Source: Prochlorococcus sp. AG-321-E21 (GTDB taxonomy: Bacteria > Cyanobacteriota > Cyanobacteriia > PCC-6307 > Cyanobiaceae). From it: a DNA stretch of 63,375 bases. The stretch's first letter is position 1, and each line of letters opens with the position of its first letter. Position numbers and translations under genes: made by a program. The notes under the pieces are model-generated. The model saw only the letters and a list, made by a program, of their open reading frames with translations, made no database searches and was not told the origin of the DNA. The stretch covers positions 1 to 63,375 of the forward strand of contig QBXH01000005.1 in assembly GCA_003283415.1 (NCBI GenBank), in the 5' to 3' direction. Shown here in pieces: positions 34,173 to 43,419 of this stretch.

Positions 34173-35441
34173 ATGAAAAAAAAATCAATTGCAGTCGTCA
34201 TTGTTTCTAATGGTCCTGGGGAATTATCAACATGGGTAAGGCCAGTGGTTGATTATCTAAATAAGATAAATGATTCCTCGAAAAATATTGATAAATTAAA
34301 TTTCTCAATAAGATTGGTTTTAGTACCTTGTCCAAATGCTACAGGCAAAGAGCATGAAGTTGCAAAATCATGGGGTAAATTTGAATTAGTTACTAATGCA
34401 AAAACTTTTTGGAAATTATTAATAAGGCCTTATCAATATGCAAAATGGCCTAGAAAAGGGATCGTTATTTTTCTCGGAGGTGATCAATTTTGGAGTATTT
34501 TGTTAGCAAAAAGATTAGGTTATATAAACATCGCATATGCTGAATGGTGTGCAAGATGGCCACGTTGGAACAATATAATTGCAGTGATGAATAAAAATGT
34601 AAAGAAAAGGGTTCCTCAAAAATATAGATATAAATGTAAAATTATTGGCGATTTAATGGCCGACATCATAATTAATAACGAAGTTTCTTTAAATCTTCAA
34701 GAAAACAAGTTGATTGCATTACTACCTGGTTCTAAAAAAGCAAAGCTTTCAGTAGGTATTCCTTACTTTCTTGAAATTGCTGATCATATTTATAACAAAA
34801 ATAAAAATATTAATTTAATTATTCCTGTCGCACCAACGACATGCATAAACGAATATTTATTCTTTCAAAGTAATAAAAATCCTATTTCAAAACTTTATTC
34901 TTCCAAAATAAAACAAATTAAAAACATTAAAAGTTCCATTATCGATTATGTTATTGAAACCTCAAATAATACAAAAATTTATTTAATTAATAAACATCCT
35001 TGCTATGAAGTATTAAAAAAATGTGATCTTGCAATTACTACAGTTGGTGCAAATACTGCTGAGTTAGCTTCACTTTCTTTACCTATGATAGTGGTTCTCC
35101 CCACTCAACATTTAAATGTAATGAACGCTTGGGACGGTATCTTCGGAATAATTGGAAAAATTTCATTCATCAATCAATTCTTTACTTTTATAATTAAAAA
35201 TTGGTATTTAAAACAAAAAAAATTCTTTGCTTGGCCAAATATAAAAGCTAACAAGTTAATTATTCCTGAAAGGATAGGCGACATTACACCCAAACAAATC
35301 GCCAAAGAAGCTCTATTTCTTATAAAAAATAAAAAATATTTAAAAGAGCAAAGATATAATTTATCAAAACAAAGAGGAAGAACTGGAGCTGTTGAAAAAT
35401 TAGCATACATAATTTTTAATTCGATCAAAAAACTCAGCTAA
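34173..35441 (+). CDS. LpxB-related GT-B glycosyltransferase-like protein
   Basis: This protein of 422 aa resembles lipid-A-disaccharide synthase and related enzymes. It has the N-terminal SNGPGELSTWVRPVV (about residues 11-25), a central ALLPGSKKAKLS (about 187-198) and the C-terminal nucleotide-sugar region TVGANTAELASLSLPMIV (about 290-307). The enzyme class adds a glucosamine unit to lipid A. This member is divergent, so the exact substrate is uncertain. The reading frame is open back through the tRNA gene, but the ATG at 34173, 25 bases after the tRNA, starts the conserved domain. It may be co-transcribed with the tRNA. Confidence 0.75.
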   Translation: MKKKSIAVVIVSNGPGELSTWVRPVVDYLNKINDSSKNIDKLNFSIRLVLVPCPNATGKEHEVAKSWGKFELVTNAKTFWKLLIRPYQYAKWPRKGIVIFLGGDQFWSILLAKRLGYINIAYAEWCARWPRWNNIIAVMNKNVKKRVPQKYRYKCKIIGDLMADIIINNEVSLNLQENKLIALLPGSKKAKLSVGIPYFLEIADHIYNKNKNINLIIPVAPTTCINEYLFFQSNKNPISKLYSSKIKQIKNIKSSIIDYVIETSNNTKIYLINKHPCYEVLKKCDLAITTVGANTAELASLSLPMIVVLPTQHLNVMNAWDGIFGIIGKISFINQFFTFIIKNWYLKQKKFFAWPNIKANKLIIPERIGDITPKQIAKEALFLIKNKKYLKEQRYNLSKQRGRTGAVEKLAYIIFNSIKKLS

Positions 35442-35452
35442 TTAACAACTAA

Positions 35453-36472
35453 TTACCAAGGATCATCAATTTCAACGGGTTCGGATAAAGGATTTTCTAT
35501 GACTGTTTTATTTTCTTCAACAGGTTCAATATCTAAAGGTTCTTGTAACCTTTGAATTGGTCTCTTTGAAGCCCGATTAGACCTAGATTGCTTTTGACTA
35601 ACAAACTCTATAGTATTTTCTTCATCAATTTGATTTTCTAATTGTAAAGAGGAATCGTTATCCAAATACAGTTGTTTTTTATTATTAATTGTTTCTGTTG
35701 GTCTTTCAATCTCTACATATTCAAGTTCTTCTTCGGAATCTTCTTCAATAAATTCTTCTTCTTTAATTTCTTCCATCAAATTATTTTGTTCTTCTGATTC
35801 GGAACCTGAAAATAGCTGATTCTCAACTGGAACAAGACTCGCTGTGTATCTATTTGCTTCCCTTTCTTCCCAAGAAGAACCACCAACCCCAAGTTTCTCG
35901 AGTAATCCACTACTTATTTGATTCAGTTTTTCCTCTGCACCTTCATAAACAATTATTCTGTCAGTTCCGCTACTGACTATTTCATCTACAGGAATTTCCC
36001 AAGTACTTAAAACACCTTCACCTAAAAGGGGAACCCCTAAAGCCCCCATAACTAGCGAAATTAAATCGCCCGTCTCAATATCGAAAGAAAATCCGAGAAC
36101 TCTTCCTAGCAACTGACCAGATTCCGTAATTACCTGGCAATTTATGACTTTCCCATATCTTTCAGGAGCAAAACCATCACTCAAAGAGTCTAAAGAATCC
36201 ACCAAAATTACATCACCAACCTGTTTTATGTTCTCAAGAGGCATCCATTTAGGTAAACCTGGTAAAAACCTTGTGAGAGGATTATCTCTAAGGCCTAGAG
36301 CAATAACCTCTCTTCTATCAATATCAACAACAACTTCACCTACAACCCCTAATCTTCTACCAGTATCAGTAGTGATCACCTGGGTACCCATCAGTTCCGA
36401 TCTTAACCATAGACGTTCGCTAGGTACGGAATTACGATCATTATTATTTGTGGATGTGTTCGACAAACTCAT
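35453..36472 (-). CDS. Protein with two PRC-barrel domains and an acidic tail
   Basis: This protein of 339 aa has two consecutive PRC-barrel beta domains. The first starts LMGTQVITTDTGRRLG (about residues 28-43), the second VINCQVITESGQLLG (about 108-122). After about residue 200 the chain is a low-complexity, Glu-rich tail (EEEFIEEDSEEELEYVEIE). PRC-barrels are protein-interaction modules best known from the photosynthetic reaction-centre H subunit and RimM. The function here is unknown. It lies 45 bases downstream of smc on the same strand, which may hint at a chromosome or cell-division role (inference). Confidence 0.8.
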   Translation of the reverse strand: MSLSNTSTNNNDRNSVPSERLWLRSELMGTQVITTDTGRRLGVVGEVVVDIDRREVIALGLRDNPLTRFLPGLPKWMPLENIKQVGDVILVDSLDSLSDGFAPERYGKVINCQVITESGQLLGRVLGFSFDIETGDLISLVMGALGVPLLGEGVLSTWEIPVDEIVSSGTDRIIVYEGAEEKLNQISSGLLEKLGVGGSSWEEREANRYTASLVPVENQLFSGSESEEQNNLMEEIKEEEFIEEDSEEELEYVEIERPTETINNKKQLYLDNDSSLQLENQIDEENTIEFVSQKQSRSNRASKRPIQRLQEPLDIEPVEENKTVIENPLSEPVEIDDPW

Positions 36473-36517
36473 TGATATCTTTTTATCATTCTGACGTAAA
36501 AATTTAAAAAAGTGTGA

Positions 36518-39500
36518 TTATGCAGCATTTGGTAATCCAACAACTTGAGTATTAGCGCCTCTTGCTTGAGCAACACCAATTGTACGTTCAGATGCACTTA
36601 TCATAGGTCTTCTATGACTTACCACTATAAATTGAGCATTTGATGACTGACTTGTTATTAACTTTGATAACCTTTCTACGTTAATACCGTCTAAAAAACT
36701 ATCTACTTCATCTAATGCATAAAATGGAGAAGGCTTATATTTTTGCAAAGCGAATAAAAAACTTAAAGCCGTTAATGATTTTTCCCCACCTGACATTGAA
36801 GCTAATCTCCTAACATTTTTTCCTTTAGGATGAGCAACTAAAGTCAAACCACCCTCCAAAGGAGCATCAGGATTTTCAAGCTGCAAGAAACCGTCTCCAT
36901 CAGATAAATTGGCAAAAATCTTTCTGAAATGCTTATCAACTTCTATAAATGCTTGCATAAATGCTTCTTGTCGCATGGTAGAAACAGTTTCTATTCTTAA
37001 TAACAACTCAGATCTTTCATTAGATAAAACTTCCAATCTTTCCATTAAATCATTTAATCTTTCTGTTAATTCCTCCAGTTCATCTAAAGCTAACATATTT
37101 ACCGGTTCTAAACTTTCCAATTTCCTCTTAATCATTAAGATCTCTGATTGTAATAAATCTAAAGTTATAGTCTCATATTCTCCAAATATGGGAAAAGGAT
37201 CCGGTAATTCTTTTTTATAATTTTCTAACTTTATAGTTTCATTTCGCATTTCCTCATTTAGGGAACATATATCTCTTTCTAAGTATTCTAACTTAAGGGT
37301 AAGCTGATTTATTTCTTGTCTTTTATTAGAAATAGATGAATTTAACTCATCCCTTTTTCTTCTTAATAATCCAAGATCTTTTTCAAGAGATGATTTTTGA
37401 TCGTTAAGACTTACAAGCTCTGTTTTGTAATTATCTCTTTTCTTTATCCATTCATTATGGGCATTTGAAAGCTCTTTAACTGATTCTTGTAAATTCTTTT
37501 CTTGTAGAGATATTAGATTTAATTGATTTTTTATACGTTCCTGATTTAAAACAAATTGATTCTTTTTATTTGATAATTCAGCTTTCTCTTGAATTAATAA
37601 TTCAAGTTTTTTATCTAACTTTTCAAAATCATTATTATGAGTCATTAAAGAGGATGTTTGATTATATTCATAATTCTTTTTCAGGATCATCTCCAATTCA
37701 TTCAACTTTTGTTTAAATGGTTTTATTTCATTCTGAATAAGATCCAATTTTTCATTTAATAAATTATTTTGATTAGTAAGCTTATCTAGCCTCAAAGTAT
37801 TGTCATTAATTCTTTGAATCGAAACCTTTAAAGAATTATTATTTACTTCGATTTCTTTATTAGAGGAAACGCAATCCTCTGATGTTTCCCTTTGCTTAAA
37901 ATTTAGTTTATTCAAATTATTAGTTTTATTAAAAATATCGTTATCTGACTTACTCAAAGCTTCTTCAATTACAGATAGTCTCTGTTTAATAGGGTGAGCC
38001 TCATCAATATCATTATTAGTTCCAAACCTGTAAGCTAGATCTTTATTAACTTTACTCCCTCCCGTAATTGCACCACTAACTTCTAATAGTTCTCCACTCA
38101 AAGTAACCATTCTAATTTTTTGTTTAGATAATTTCGCTGACTCTAAATCTGAGAAGACTACTGTATCTCCAAAAACGTATTTAAAAACATCAGAATAAAC
38201 ATCCTCACAATCAATTAAATTAATAGCTTTATCTAAATATCCATTCCCTCTAGAGTTTTCAAATCTTGTGAGTGCGAAATTTTTTTTGTAACTTTTAATT
38301 CTATTCAGTGGAAGAAAGGTTAATCTTCCTGCTTTCTTTTTTTTAAGAATTTCAATTGCTCTTGAAGCAATATTATCATTATCAACAACTATTTGTCCCA
38401 GTCTATTACCCGCTGCAATTTCTAATGCATACCTATGCTTTTCATTAACTGCACCTAATTGAGCAACATATCCATGTATACCCTCTAGACCTGCCTCTAA
38501 AAGTATTCTTAATGCATGTGATCCCCTCGTTTCATTTATAGCTTCTTTTCTGCTTTCACATCTTGATAAATCCTTTACAAGCCTTAATTGTTCGTTGTTG
38601 AGCCTAACTTTAGTTTTATTTAACAACTCTATTTCAATTTTCAAAGTGTCAATTTCAGATCTAATTCTGCTCAAAATGCGATTTTTTGTATCTGTTGATT
38701 TTCCATTAATTTGATTAAATTCTGATAGTTTTTGTTTTTCTAACTTTAAAACATCTATTTGGGTTGATATTTCGTCTCTTTGAATATTAATCTGTATGAT
38801 TTCTTCTTCAAAATTCCTTTTACTAGATTCAAGAGGTTGGATTAAAGATTTTATATTCTCTAACTCATTATTCAACTTTATACTTTGCTTTGAAAATTCG
38901 CCTGATTCGCCTGCAGCGTCAGAAAGTTTTTTTCTTGATAACTTATGCTTTAACGATAAATCTTCAATCTCGATATTTAATTTTTCTAGATAATGATCAT
39001 TAAAATTCTCTTGTTGATTCTTTTCTAACTCTATATTTTTTTTAGAGATTGCGATGTTATCCCTTTGATCTTGCAATTTAATGCCTTCTTCTTTATTAGC
39101 AAAAGCTATCCTTTCTAATTCTCTTAAATTTGAATTTATACTCCCAATATCAGAATTTACTTTGATTAATTTATCTTCTCCTTTCTCTTTTAATTCTGCA
39201 ATCATCACTTTCATTGCATCTTGCAAAACAAGTATTTCTTTATTAAGAGATTCTTTTTGTTGACTAAATAAAATTTTACTCTTATCAAAGTCAATCGCTT
39301 TTTTCTTAATTAGTTCAATATTTTGAACTTGTTGATTAAATAAAAATACTTTTTCAATCTCCTTGATATGAAGAAGTTTTACCTTTAAATCTTTATATTT
39401 TTTTGCTTTTTCACATTCTTTTTCAAGCTTTATTTTACTAGATTGCAATTCGTTTTCTAAAATCTCACATCTTTCTTGTCTTTCAAACACATCATTGAGT

Positions 39501-40108
39501 TTTGCATGCGTTTGTTCAATTCTGCTATCAAAAAGAGCTACACCTGCCAATTCATCAATAAGTGTTCTCCTTTCCTTATTGTTCATGGATACAATTCTGG
39601 TGACATCTCCCTGCATCACAACATTACTACCTTCTGGATCAACACCTATATCTCTAAGAACTCTCTGTATTTGTTGTAAAGTGCATTGGCGTCCATCAGA
39701 GGTATAAGTAGATGCGTAAGAACCACCAGGCATGAGGCGCAATTTTCTAGAAACGACCCATTCTTTTTGATCTTTTTTGAGCGCAATATCATCATCCTCT
39801 AACTCCAAAGGAGGAATATCTTCTCTTGGCGACCAATCTTCAATATCAAATTTAACAGAAACAAATGTCTCGGAGGATTTACCTTCTTTTACTTTCGAAT
39901 TATTTATTAAATCTGGCAATCTCTCTGCTCTCATGCCTCTACTATTTGCCAGACCTAAACAGAACAAAATTCCGTCCAAAATATTACTTTTTCCAGATCC
40001 ATTTGGACCAGTAACCACTGTAAAACCTTCTTCAAGAGGAATTTTTACGCTTCCTCCAAAAGATTTAAAATTTTCAAATTCGACCTGATTGATATGTACC
40101 AATCGCAA
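36518..40108 (-). CDS. smc: Chromosome condensation/segregation protein SMC
   Basis: This is the full-length SMC ATPase of 1196 aa. The N-terminal head has Walker A GPNGSGKSN (34-42). Two long coiled-coil arms flank a hinge (about 515-680, GIHGYVAQLGAVNEKHRYAL and a VSGAITGGSKVNK motif). The C-terminal head has signature LASMSGGEKSLTALS and Walker B FYALDEVDSFLD. With ScpA and ScpB, SMC loads at the origin region and organises the chromosome; neither partner gene is in this window. The TTG start at 40108 gives the usual N-terminus VHINQVEFENFKSFG. Confidence 0.97.
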   Translation of the reverse strand: MRLVHINQVEFENFKSFGGSVKIPLEEGFTVVTGPNGSGKSNILDGILFCLGLANSRGMRAERLPDLINNSKVKEGKSSETFVSVKFDIEDWSPREDIPPLELEDDDIALKKDQKEWVVSRKLRLMPGGSYASTYTSDGRQCTLQQIQRVLRDIGVDPEGSNVVMQGDVTRIVSMNNKERRTLIDELAGVALFDSRIEQTHAKLNDVFERQERCEILENELQSSKIKLEKECEKAKKYKDLKVKLLHIKEIEKVFLFNQQVQNIELIKKKAIDFDKSKILFSQQKESLNKEILVLQDAMKVMIAELKEKGEDKLIKVNSDIGSINSNLRELERIAFANKEEGIKLQDQRDNIAISKKNIELEKNQQENFNDHYLEKLNIEIEDLSLKHKLSRKKLSDAAGESGEFSKQSIKLNNELENIKSLIQPLESSKRNFEEEIIQINIQRDEISTQIDVLKLEKQKLSEFNQINGKSTDTKNRILSRIRSEIDTLKIEIELLNKTKVRLNNEQLRLVKDLSRCESRKEAINETRGSHALRILLEAGLEGIHGYVAQLGAVNEKHRYALEIAAGNRLGQIVVDNDNIASRAIEILKKKKAGRLTFLPLNRIKSYKKNFALTRFENSRGNGYLDKAINLIDCEDVYSDVFKYVFGDTVVFSDLESAKLSKQKIRMVTLSGELLEVSGAITGGSKVNKDLAYRFGTNNDIDEAHPIKQRLSVIEEALSKSDNDIFNKTNNLNKLNFKQRETSEDCVSSNKEIEVNNNSLKVSIQRINDNTLRLDKLTNQNNLLNEKLDLIQNEIKPFKQKLNELEMILKKNYEYNQTSSLMTHNNDFEKLDKKLELLIQEKAELSNKKNQFVLNQERIKNQLNLISLQEKNLQESVKELSNAHNEWIKKRDNYKTELVSLNDQKSSLEKDLGLLRRKRDELNSSISNKRQEINQLTLKLEYLERDICSLNEEMRNETIKLENYKKELPDPFPIFGEYETITLDLLQSEILMIKRKLESLEPVNMLALDELEELTERLNDLMERLEVLSNERSELLLRIETVSTMRQEAFMQAFIEVDKHFRKIFANLSDGDGFLQLENPDAPLEGGLTLVAHPKGKNVRRLASMSGGEKSLTALSFLFALQKYKPSPFYALDEVDSFLDGINVERLSKLITSQSSNAQFIVVSHRRPMISASERTIGVAQARGANTQVVGLPNAA

Positions 40109-40184
40109 GTCACAATAGCTAAATAAGAATAGCTACTTTTCAAAAAATCTCAAGAGAATTATTAAGATTATTTCTAAAAACAAA

Positions 40185-40547
40185 TTAATTATTTTTAGTT
40201 AATTGGCAGAAATTTCCGTCAATTGTTAACAGCCCTTTTAAAAATTTACCGTTCAATATAATTTTCAACTTTTGAGAGTCCTGATTATGAAAAATATAAG
40301 AAAAAGTTCCATGATCAATTCTTTTTACTAGACCTCTATTATTCGATAGCTGATATTCAATTCTAGAAAGCCATACTAATCTATGATTTGGTTGTTTTAT
40401 AATTTCAACAAGACCTCTATCAAGGGAGGGAATTTCGTGAAATTTCCAAGTAAGACATTCTAATTGATCTTCCACAAGAAAATCATAGTGAATATCAATT
40501 AATTTACTACTAAGAATCTTATGTTCGAGTAAAACCCATTGATTCAT
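40185..40547 (-). CDS. Small protein resembling LigD 3'-phosphoesterase domain
   Basis: This protein of 120 aa is usually treated as hypothetical. Its order of motifs resembles the stand-alone 3'-phosphoesterase domain of DNA ligase D: an N-terminal H9, HYDF at 20-23, a Trp at 34, PSLD at 40-43, a His at 55, IEY at 63-65 and IDHGTF at 77-82. The family has a conserved arginine two residues after HYDF's aspartate; here it is leucine, so activity is doubtful. Spacing between the first two histidines is larger than in LigD. The assignment is my own alignment by eye. It lies 76 bases upstream of smc. Confidence 0.5.
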   Translation of the reverse strand: MNQWVLLEHKILSSKLIDIHYDFLVEDQLECLTWKFHEIPSLDRGLVEIIKQPNHRLVWLSRIEYQLSNNRGLVKRIDHGTFSYIFHNQDSQKLKIILNGKFLKGLLTIDGNFCQLTKNN

Positions 40548-40633
40548 TATCTAGTACATCAAGAAATTATTTTATTTCATTAATTAATTACAAAATGAAC
40601 TAACAATTTAGCTCAAATTAAAAAAGGAAAAAC

Positions 40634-40771
40634 CTAGTTACCTGCATCAGGAACAAATCTCAAAGCAATAAATAGCAGACTACCAGCTCCTGCAATAGCT
40701 GCTGCTACCAATCCAAAATCAGTTGGAATGGTACGGGATGCAAAAATAATTGCTGCAAGTGTGATATCCAT
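40634..40771 (-). CDS. Small membrane protein, 45 aa
   Basis: This frame was read by hand from ATG 40771 to TAG 40634. It gives a 45-aa protein whose central part (about residues 19-40) is an Ala/Gly/Leu-rich transmembrane helix, with a short charged and Pro-rich ending FVPDAGN. No family is recognised; the composition resembles small photosystem or NDH membrane subunits, but no signature proves it. It is isolated by 86 bases from the gene at 40185 and 190 bases from the plus-strand gene at 40962. Confidence 0.6.
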   Translation of the reverse strand: MDITLAAIIFASRTIPTDFGLVAAAIAGAGSLLFIALRFVPDAGN

Positions 40772-40961
40772 GATGAAATAAAAAACTTAATTTAATAAAG
40801 TCAGTAATAGCTTAACAAAACCTTATTACAGAACAGGGTAGATAAATCAAATGTAAATAAAATTTTATATGTTTATTATTTTATTATTAAAAACAAATCT
40901 ATATAAAAGGGTTTCAAATTGAGAAAATAAGGACTAACCTAAAAGAAATCAAGGTGGATTA

Positions 40962-41423
40962 ATGGAAACTTTTCATCCTCCCCAAGAAAGTAAAGAAACA
41001 ATTGATGATTCTGCTTTGCCAGAGGAAAAAGGCATTTCAGAACAATGGTTACTTGAAAAAATTGATAATTTGATTCCAATAATAAAAGAAAAATGGCCTA
41101 ATATTGCACAACAAACTCTAGAAACTACGAGAGGAAATATTGATGATTTAGTTGAAGTAATAGCAAGTCATACAGGATCTTCTACTAGTGGTATTAAAAA
41201 TCAATTATTTGAAATCATTGATTCAATTCAACAAAATAATTGGGAAATTGCAGATAAAATAGAACCAATCGAAAGTCAATTAGAAGAGTTACTAGATGAA
41301 CTGAACAGTACATTAAGGCCAAAAATAGAAAGCCCAATTAGGAAAAAACCAATTTTATCTATTGCTATTGCTGCTGGGATAGGATTATTTATAGGTAGTT
41401 TAATCAACAGCAGAAATAGATAA
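40962..41423 (+). CDS. Hypothetical protein with C-terminal membrane anchor (DUF883-like)
   Basis: This acidic helical protein of 153 aa has a C-terminal Gly-rich transmembrane helix (ILSIAIAAGIGLFIGSLI, about residues 131-148) ending in a basic tail. The plan of amphipathic helices plus a glycine-zipper-like tail anchor resembles the ElaB/YqjD (DUF883) ribosome-associated membrane proteins of other bacteria, although the family match is uncertain. Its stop codon touches the next ATG with no spacer, so the two genes are translationally linked. Confidence 0.6.
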   Translation: METFHPPQESKETIDDSALPEEKGISEQWLLEKIDNLIPIIKEKWPNIAQQTLETTRGNIDDLVEVIASHTGSSTSGIKNQLFEIIDSIQQNNWEIADKIEPIESQLEELLDELNSTLRPKIESPIRKKPILSIAIAAGIGLFIGSLINSRNR

Positions 41424-41810
41424 ATGGATAAACCAAAAAACAAAAACTTTTCTAAAACAGCTTCAAGAATTTCTGCAATTGCAAGTTCTGTAATGGATTT
41501 ACATGTGAGGATAGCCCTTCAAGAAGTTGATAGAGAAAAGAGGAGATTAATAAGTGGAGGGATATTTATTGCTATTGGTGGAATATTATTATTATTAGTT
41601 TTAATTTGTATTCACATTATTTCTTACCTAGCGCTTAATAAGTTTAATAATTGGAGTCCCGAATACAATCTAATTTTAATTATTTTCGTTGATTTATTTT
41701 TTGCAGGTTTAAGCCTAAAGCTTGGAGGCCAATTAGCTAAAGGACCTTATCTACCCCAAACATTAGAGGGTTTAGGTAAAACAACAAAAGCAGTATTAGG
41801 TAAAAAATAA
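41424..41810 (+). CDS. Phage-holin-superfamily-like (DUF1469) membrane protein
   Basis: This protein of 128 aa has a basic N-terminal amphipathic region containing RIALQEVDREKRRLISGG and two transmembrane helices (about 49-71 and 85-105). The layout matches the DUF1469/YqjE or holin-X family often found next to ElaB/YqjD-type genes. Despite the family name, chromosomal members are not phage lysis proteins. It forms an abutting pair with the preceding gene. Function unknown; membrane or nucleoid tethering has been suggested for the E. coli equivalents. Confidence 0.65.
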   Translation: MDKPKNKNFSKTASRISAIASSVMDLHVRIALQEVDREKRRLISGGIFIAIGGILLLLVLICIHIISYLALNKFNNWSPEYNLILIIFVDLFFAGLSLKLGGQLAKGPYLPQTLEGLGKTTKAVLGKK

Positions 41811-41811
41811 A

Positions 41812-42936
41812 TCATCTTATTAAATATTTCATCCATCTACAATCAATTCCTCCATTACTTACTGGTATCTTCAAAGAAGATTTCATTTTTAAATATCTTG
41901 AAAGTCTTGGATTCCCACTCAGTAACCAGAATTCCCAACCAGAAAATTTTTTCTTCAAAAATTCACCCATTTCCGCATATAAGGTAATTAATTCATTTTC
42001 GTCGCCTATTTTTTTTCCATAAGGTGGATTACACAAAATCATTCCTTCTGAAGACTTAAATTGAATGTTTTTAAAATCATCATTCTGAAGTTCAATATAA
42101 TTTTCAAGTCCCGCTAGTGATATATTAACTTTTGCTTGTTCAAAAACATCTTTATTAATCTCATAACCAATTATTTTTGATAATTTCTCGAAGTTGATAA
42201 CTTTTTTCTGAGCCTTCTTTTTCTCATTTAGATAAATATCTTTATTGAAATCAAGCCAATTTTCAAAAAGATACTTTTGCTGAGATTGAAGTGGGACTTT
42301 AAGAATTTGATTAATAGCCTCTATTAAAAAAGTTCCTGAACCACACATAAGATCAATCAAAGGTTTAGTTCCGTTCCATTCCGTCATCTTTAACAATCCA
42401 GAAGCTAAATTTTCTTTAAGTGGAGCATTTCCACTAGCAGGTCTGTAGCCTCTTTTATGAAGACTTTGAACAGTACTCTGCAAACTTAGAACCCCTTGAT
42501 CATTATTTAGATGTAAATGAATTATCAAATCAGGATTATCTAAAGAAATATTTGATCTTTTATTCCAAACAGATTGTTGAAGATCTGTTATTGAATTTTT
42601 AACCTCAAGAGCAGAGAAATGAGTGTGGCTTAATGATGAAGTTCTGCCAGTTACTTGAACATTAAATGTTTTTTCAGAGGGTAACCATTTCAACCAATCA
42701 AACGAATCTCTAACTCCCTCATATAAAGAAAGCCTGTCATAGCATGCAAAACGAGCAACTTCTCTGTAAAAACGAAAAGCAACTCTTGAAAAGAAATTAA
42801 CTCTATAGAAAGTGGCATAATCACATTCAAAAGAGACTGATCTTTTATACGTATTAATATTAAATCCGCCCAAATCGATAATTTCATTAGCTAAATATTT
42901 CTCTAAGCCTTCAGGAGATGATGCAATTACATTCAT
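41812..42936 (-). CDS. THUMP-domain RNA methyltransferase (RlmL-like)
   Basis: This protein of 374 aa has an N-terminal THUMP-type region (ASSPEGLEKYLANEIIDLGG at the start) and a C-terminal Rossmann methyltransferase. The SAM loop is LMCGSGTFLIEA and the catalytic motif IV is CNPPYG, which indicates methylation of an exocyclic or ring nitrogen, as in the 23S rRNA m2G2445 enzyme RlmL. It corresponds to the first half of E. coli RlmKL (about 700 aa). Genome annotations often mislabel it as DNA adenine methylase. ATG at 42936; a 64-base gap separates it from ssrA. Confidence 0.85.
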   Translation of the reverse strand: MNVIASSPEGLEKYLANEIIDLGGFNINTYKRSVSFECDYATFYRVNFFSRVAFRFYREVARFACYDRLSLYEGVRDSFDWLKWLPSEKTFNVQVTGRTSSLSHTHFSALEVKNSITDLQQSVWNKRSNISLDNPDLIIHLHLNNDQGVLSLQSTVQSLHKRGYRPASGNAPLKENLASGLLKMTEWNGTKPLIDLMCGSGTFLIEAINQILKVPLQSQQKYLFENWLDFNKDIYLNEKKKAQKKVINFEKLSKIIGYEINKDVFEQAKVNISLAGLENYIELQNDDFKNIQFKSSEGMILCNPPYGKKIGDENELITLYAEMGEFLKKKFSGWEFWLLSGNPRLSRYLKMKSSLKIPVSNGGIDCRWMKYLIR

Positions 42937-43000
42937 ATATATTTAAAAAATTAATGAAATAACTATTCAATACTCATTTTGCCTGCCAGAATATAAATGT

Positions 43001-43275
43001 CCAATTGGACTAGGTGATCTCAACCGATGTTTCGGACAGCGGTTCGATTCCGCTCAACTCCATTTCCTTTTGGGGTTGTAATGGTTTCGACGGGGCGTAA
43101 GGAAGATGACTGAAGCCTGCTCGGTTAGAGCAAAAACACAAACGCTAACAAAATCGTTAGTTTCTCCCGTCAAACAGCACCAGTTGCTGCTTGATCTTTA
43201 AGGAGATGGGGTGATATCAGCCTTATCAACCAAATGATCCAAGGAGCCTGGAAGGGCTCCACCACTTTAAATTGA
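43001..43275 (+). ncRNA. ssrA: tmRNA, circularly permuted two-piece form
   Basis: The tRNA-like 3' half comes first: T-stem AGCGG-TTCGATT-CCGCT and acceptor strand CAACTCC with discriminator A at 43062. A short intervening segment follows. Then the mRNA-like piece begins GGGGTTG at 43072 and pairs with that acceptor strand. The tag frame runs 43144-43191 (ANKIVSFSRQTAPVAA) with TGA at 43192-43194. Pairing CAATT (43002-43006) with AATTG (43270-43274) closes the permuted helix and sets the approximate outer ends. The RNA rescues stalled ribosomes with SmpB. CCA is added after transcription. Confidence 0.96.
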
Positions 43276-43419
43276 TAAAATTTAGTATTAGATAATTTAT
43301 TAATTTGTAAAATTTACTTCAATAGAATGTATCAGAAATTCTTTTTTAAATTTTATGAGTATAAATACTGAGAAGATTAAAAAAAAATTATTTTAACGTA
43401 TTAAAAATTAACAATAAAA

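Noticed and set aside
36144..36494. 116-aa plus-strand frame opposite the PRC-barrel gene
   Set aside because: Antisense to a conserved PRC-barrel domain, with no independent support.
41424..41810. Holin-like protein as evidence for prophage
   Set aside because: Chromosomal DUF1469-type proteins share the holin name, and no lysin, capsid, integrase or other phage gene is near.
43353..43394. 13-codon frame starting MSINTEK
   Set aside because: Too short and Lys-rich in a poly-A region; no support for translation.
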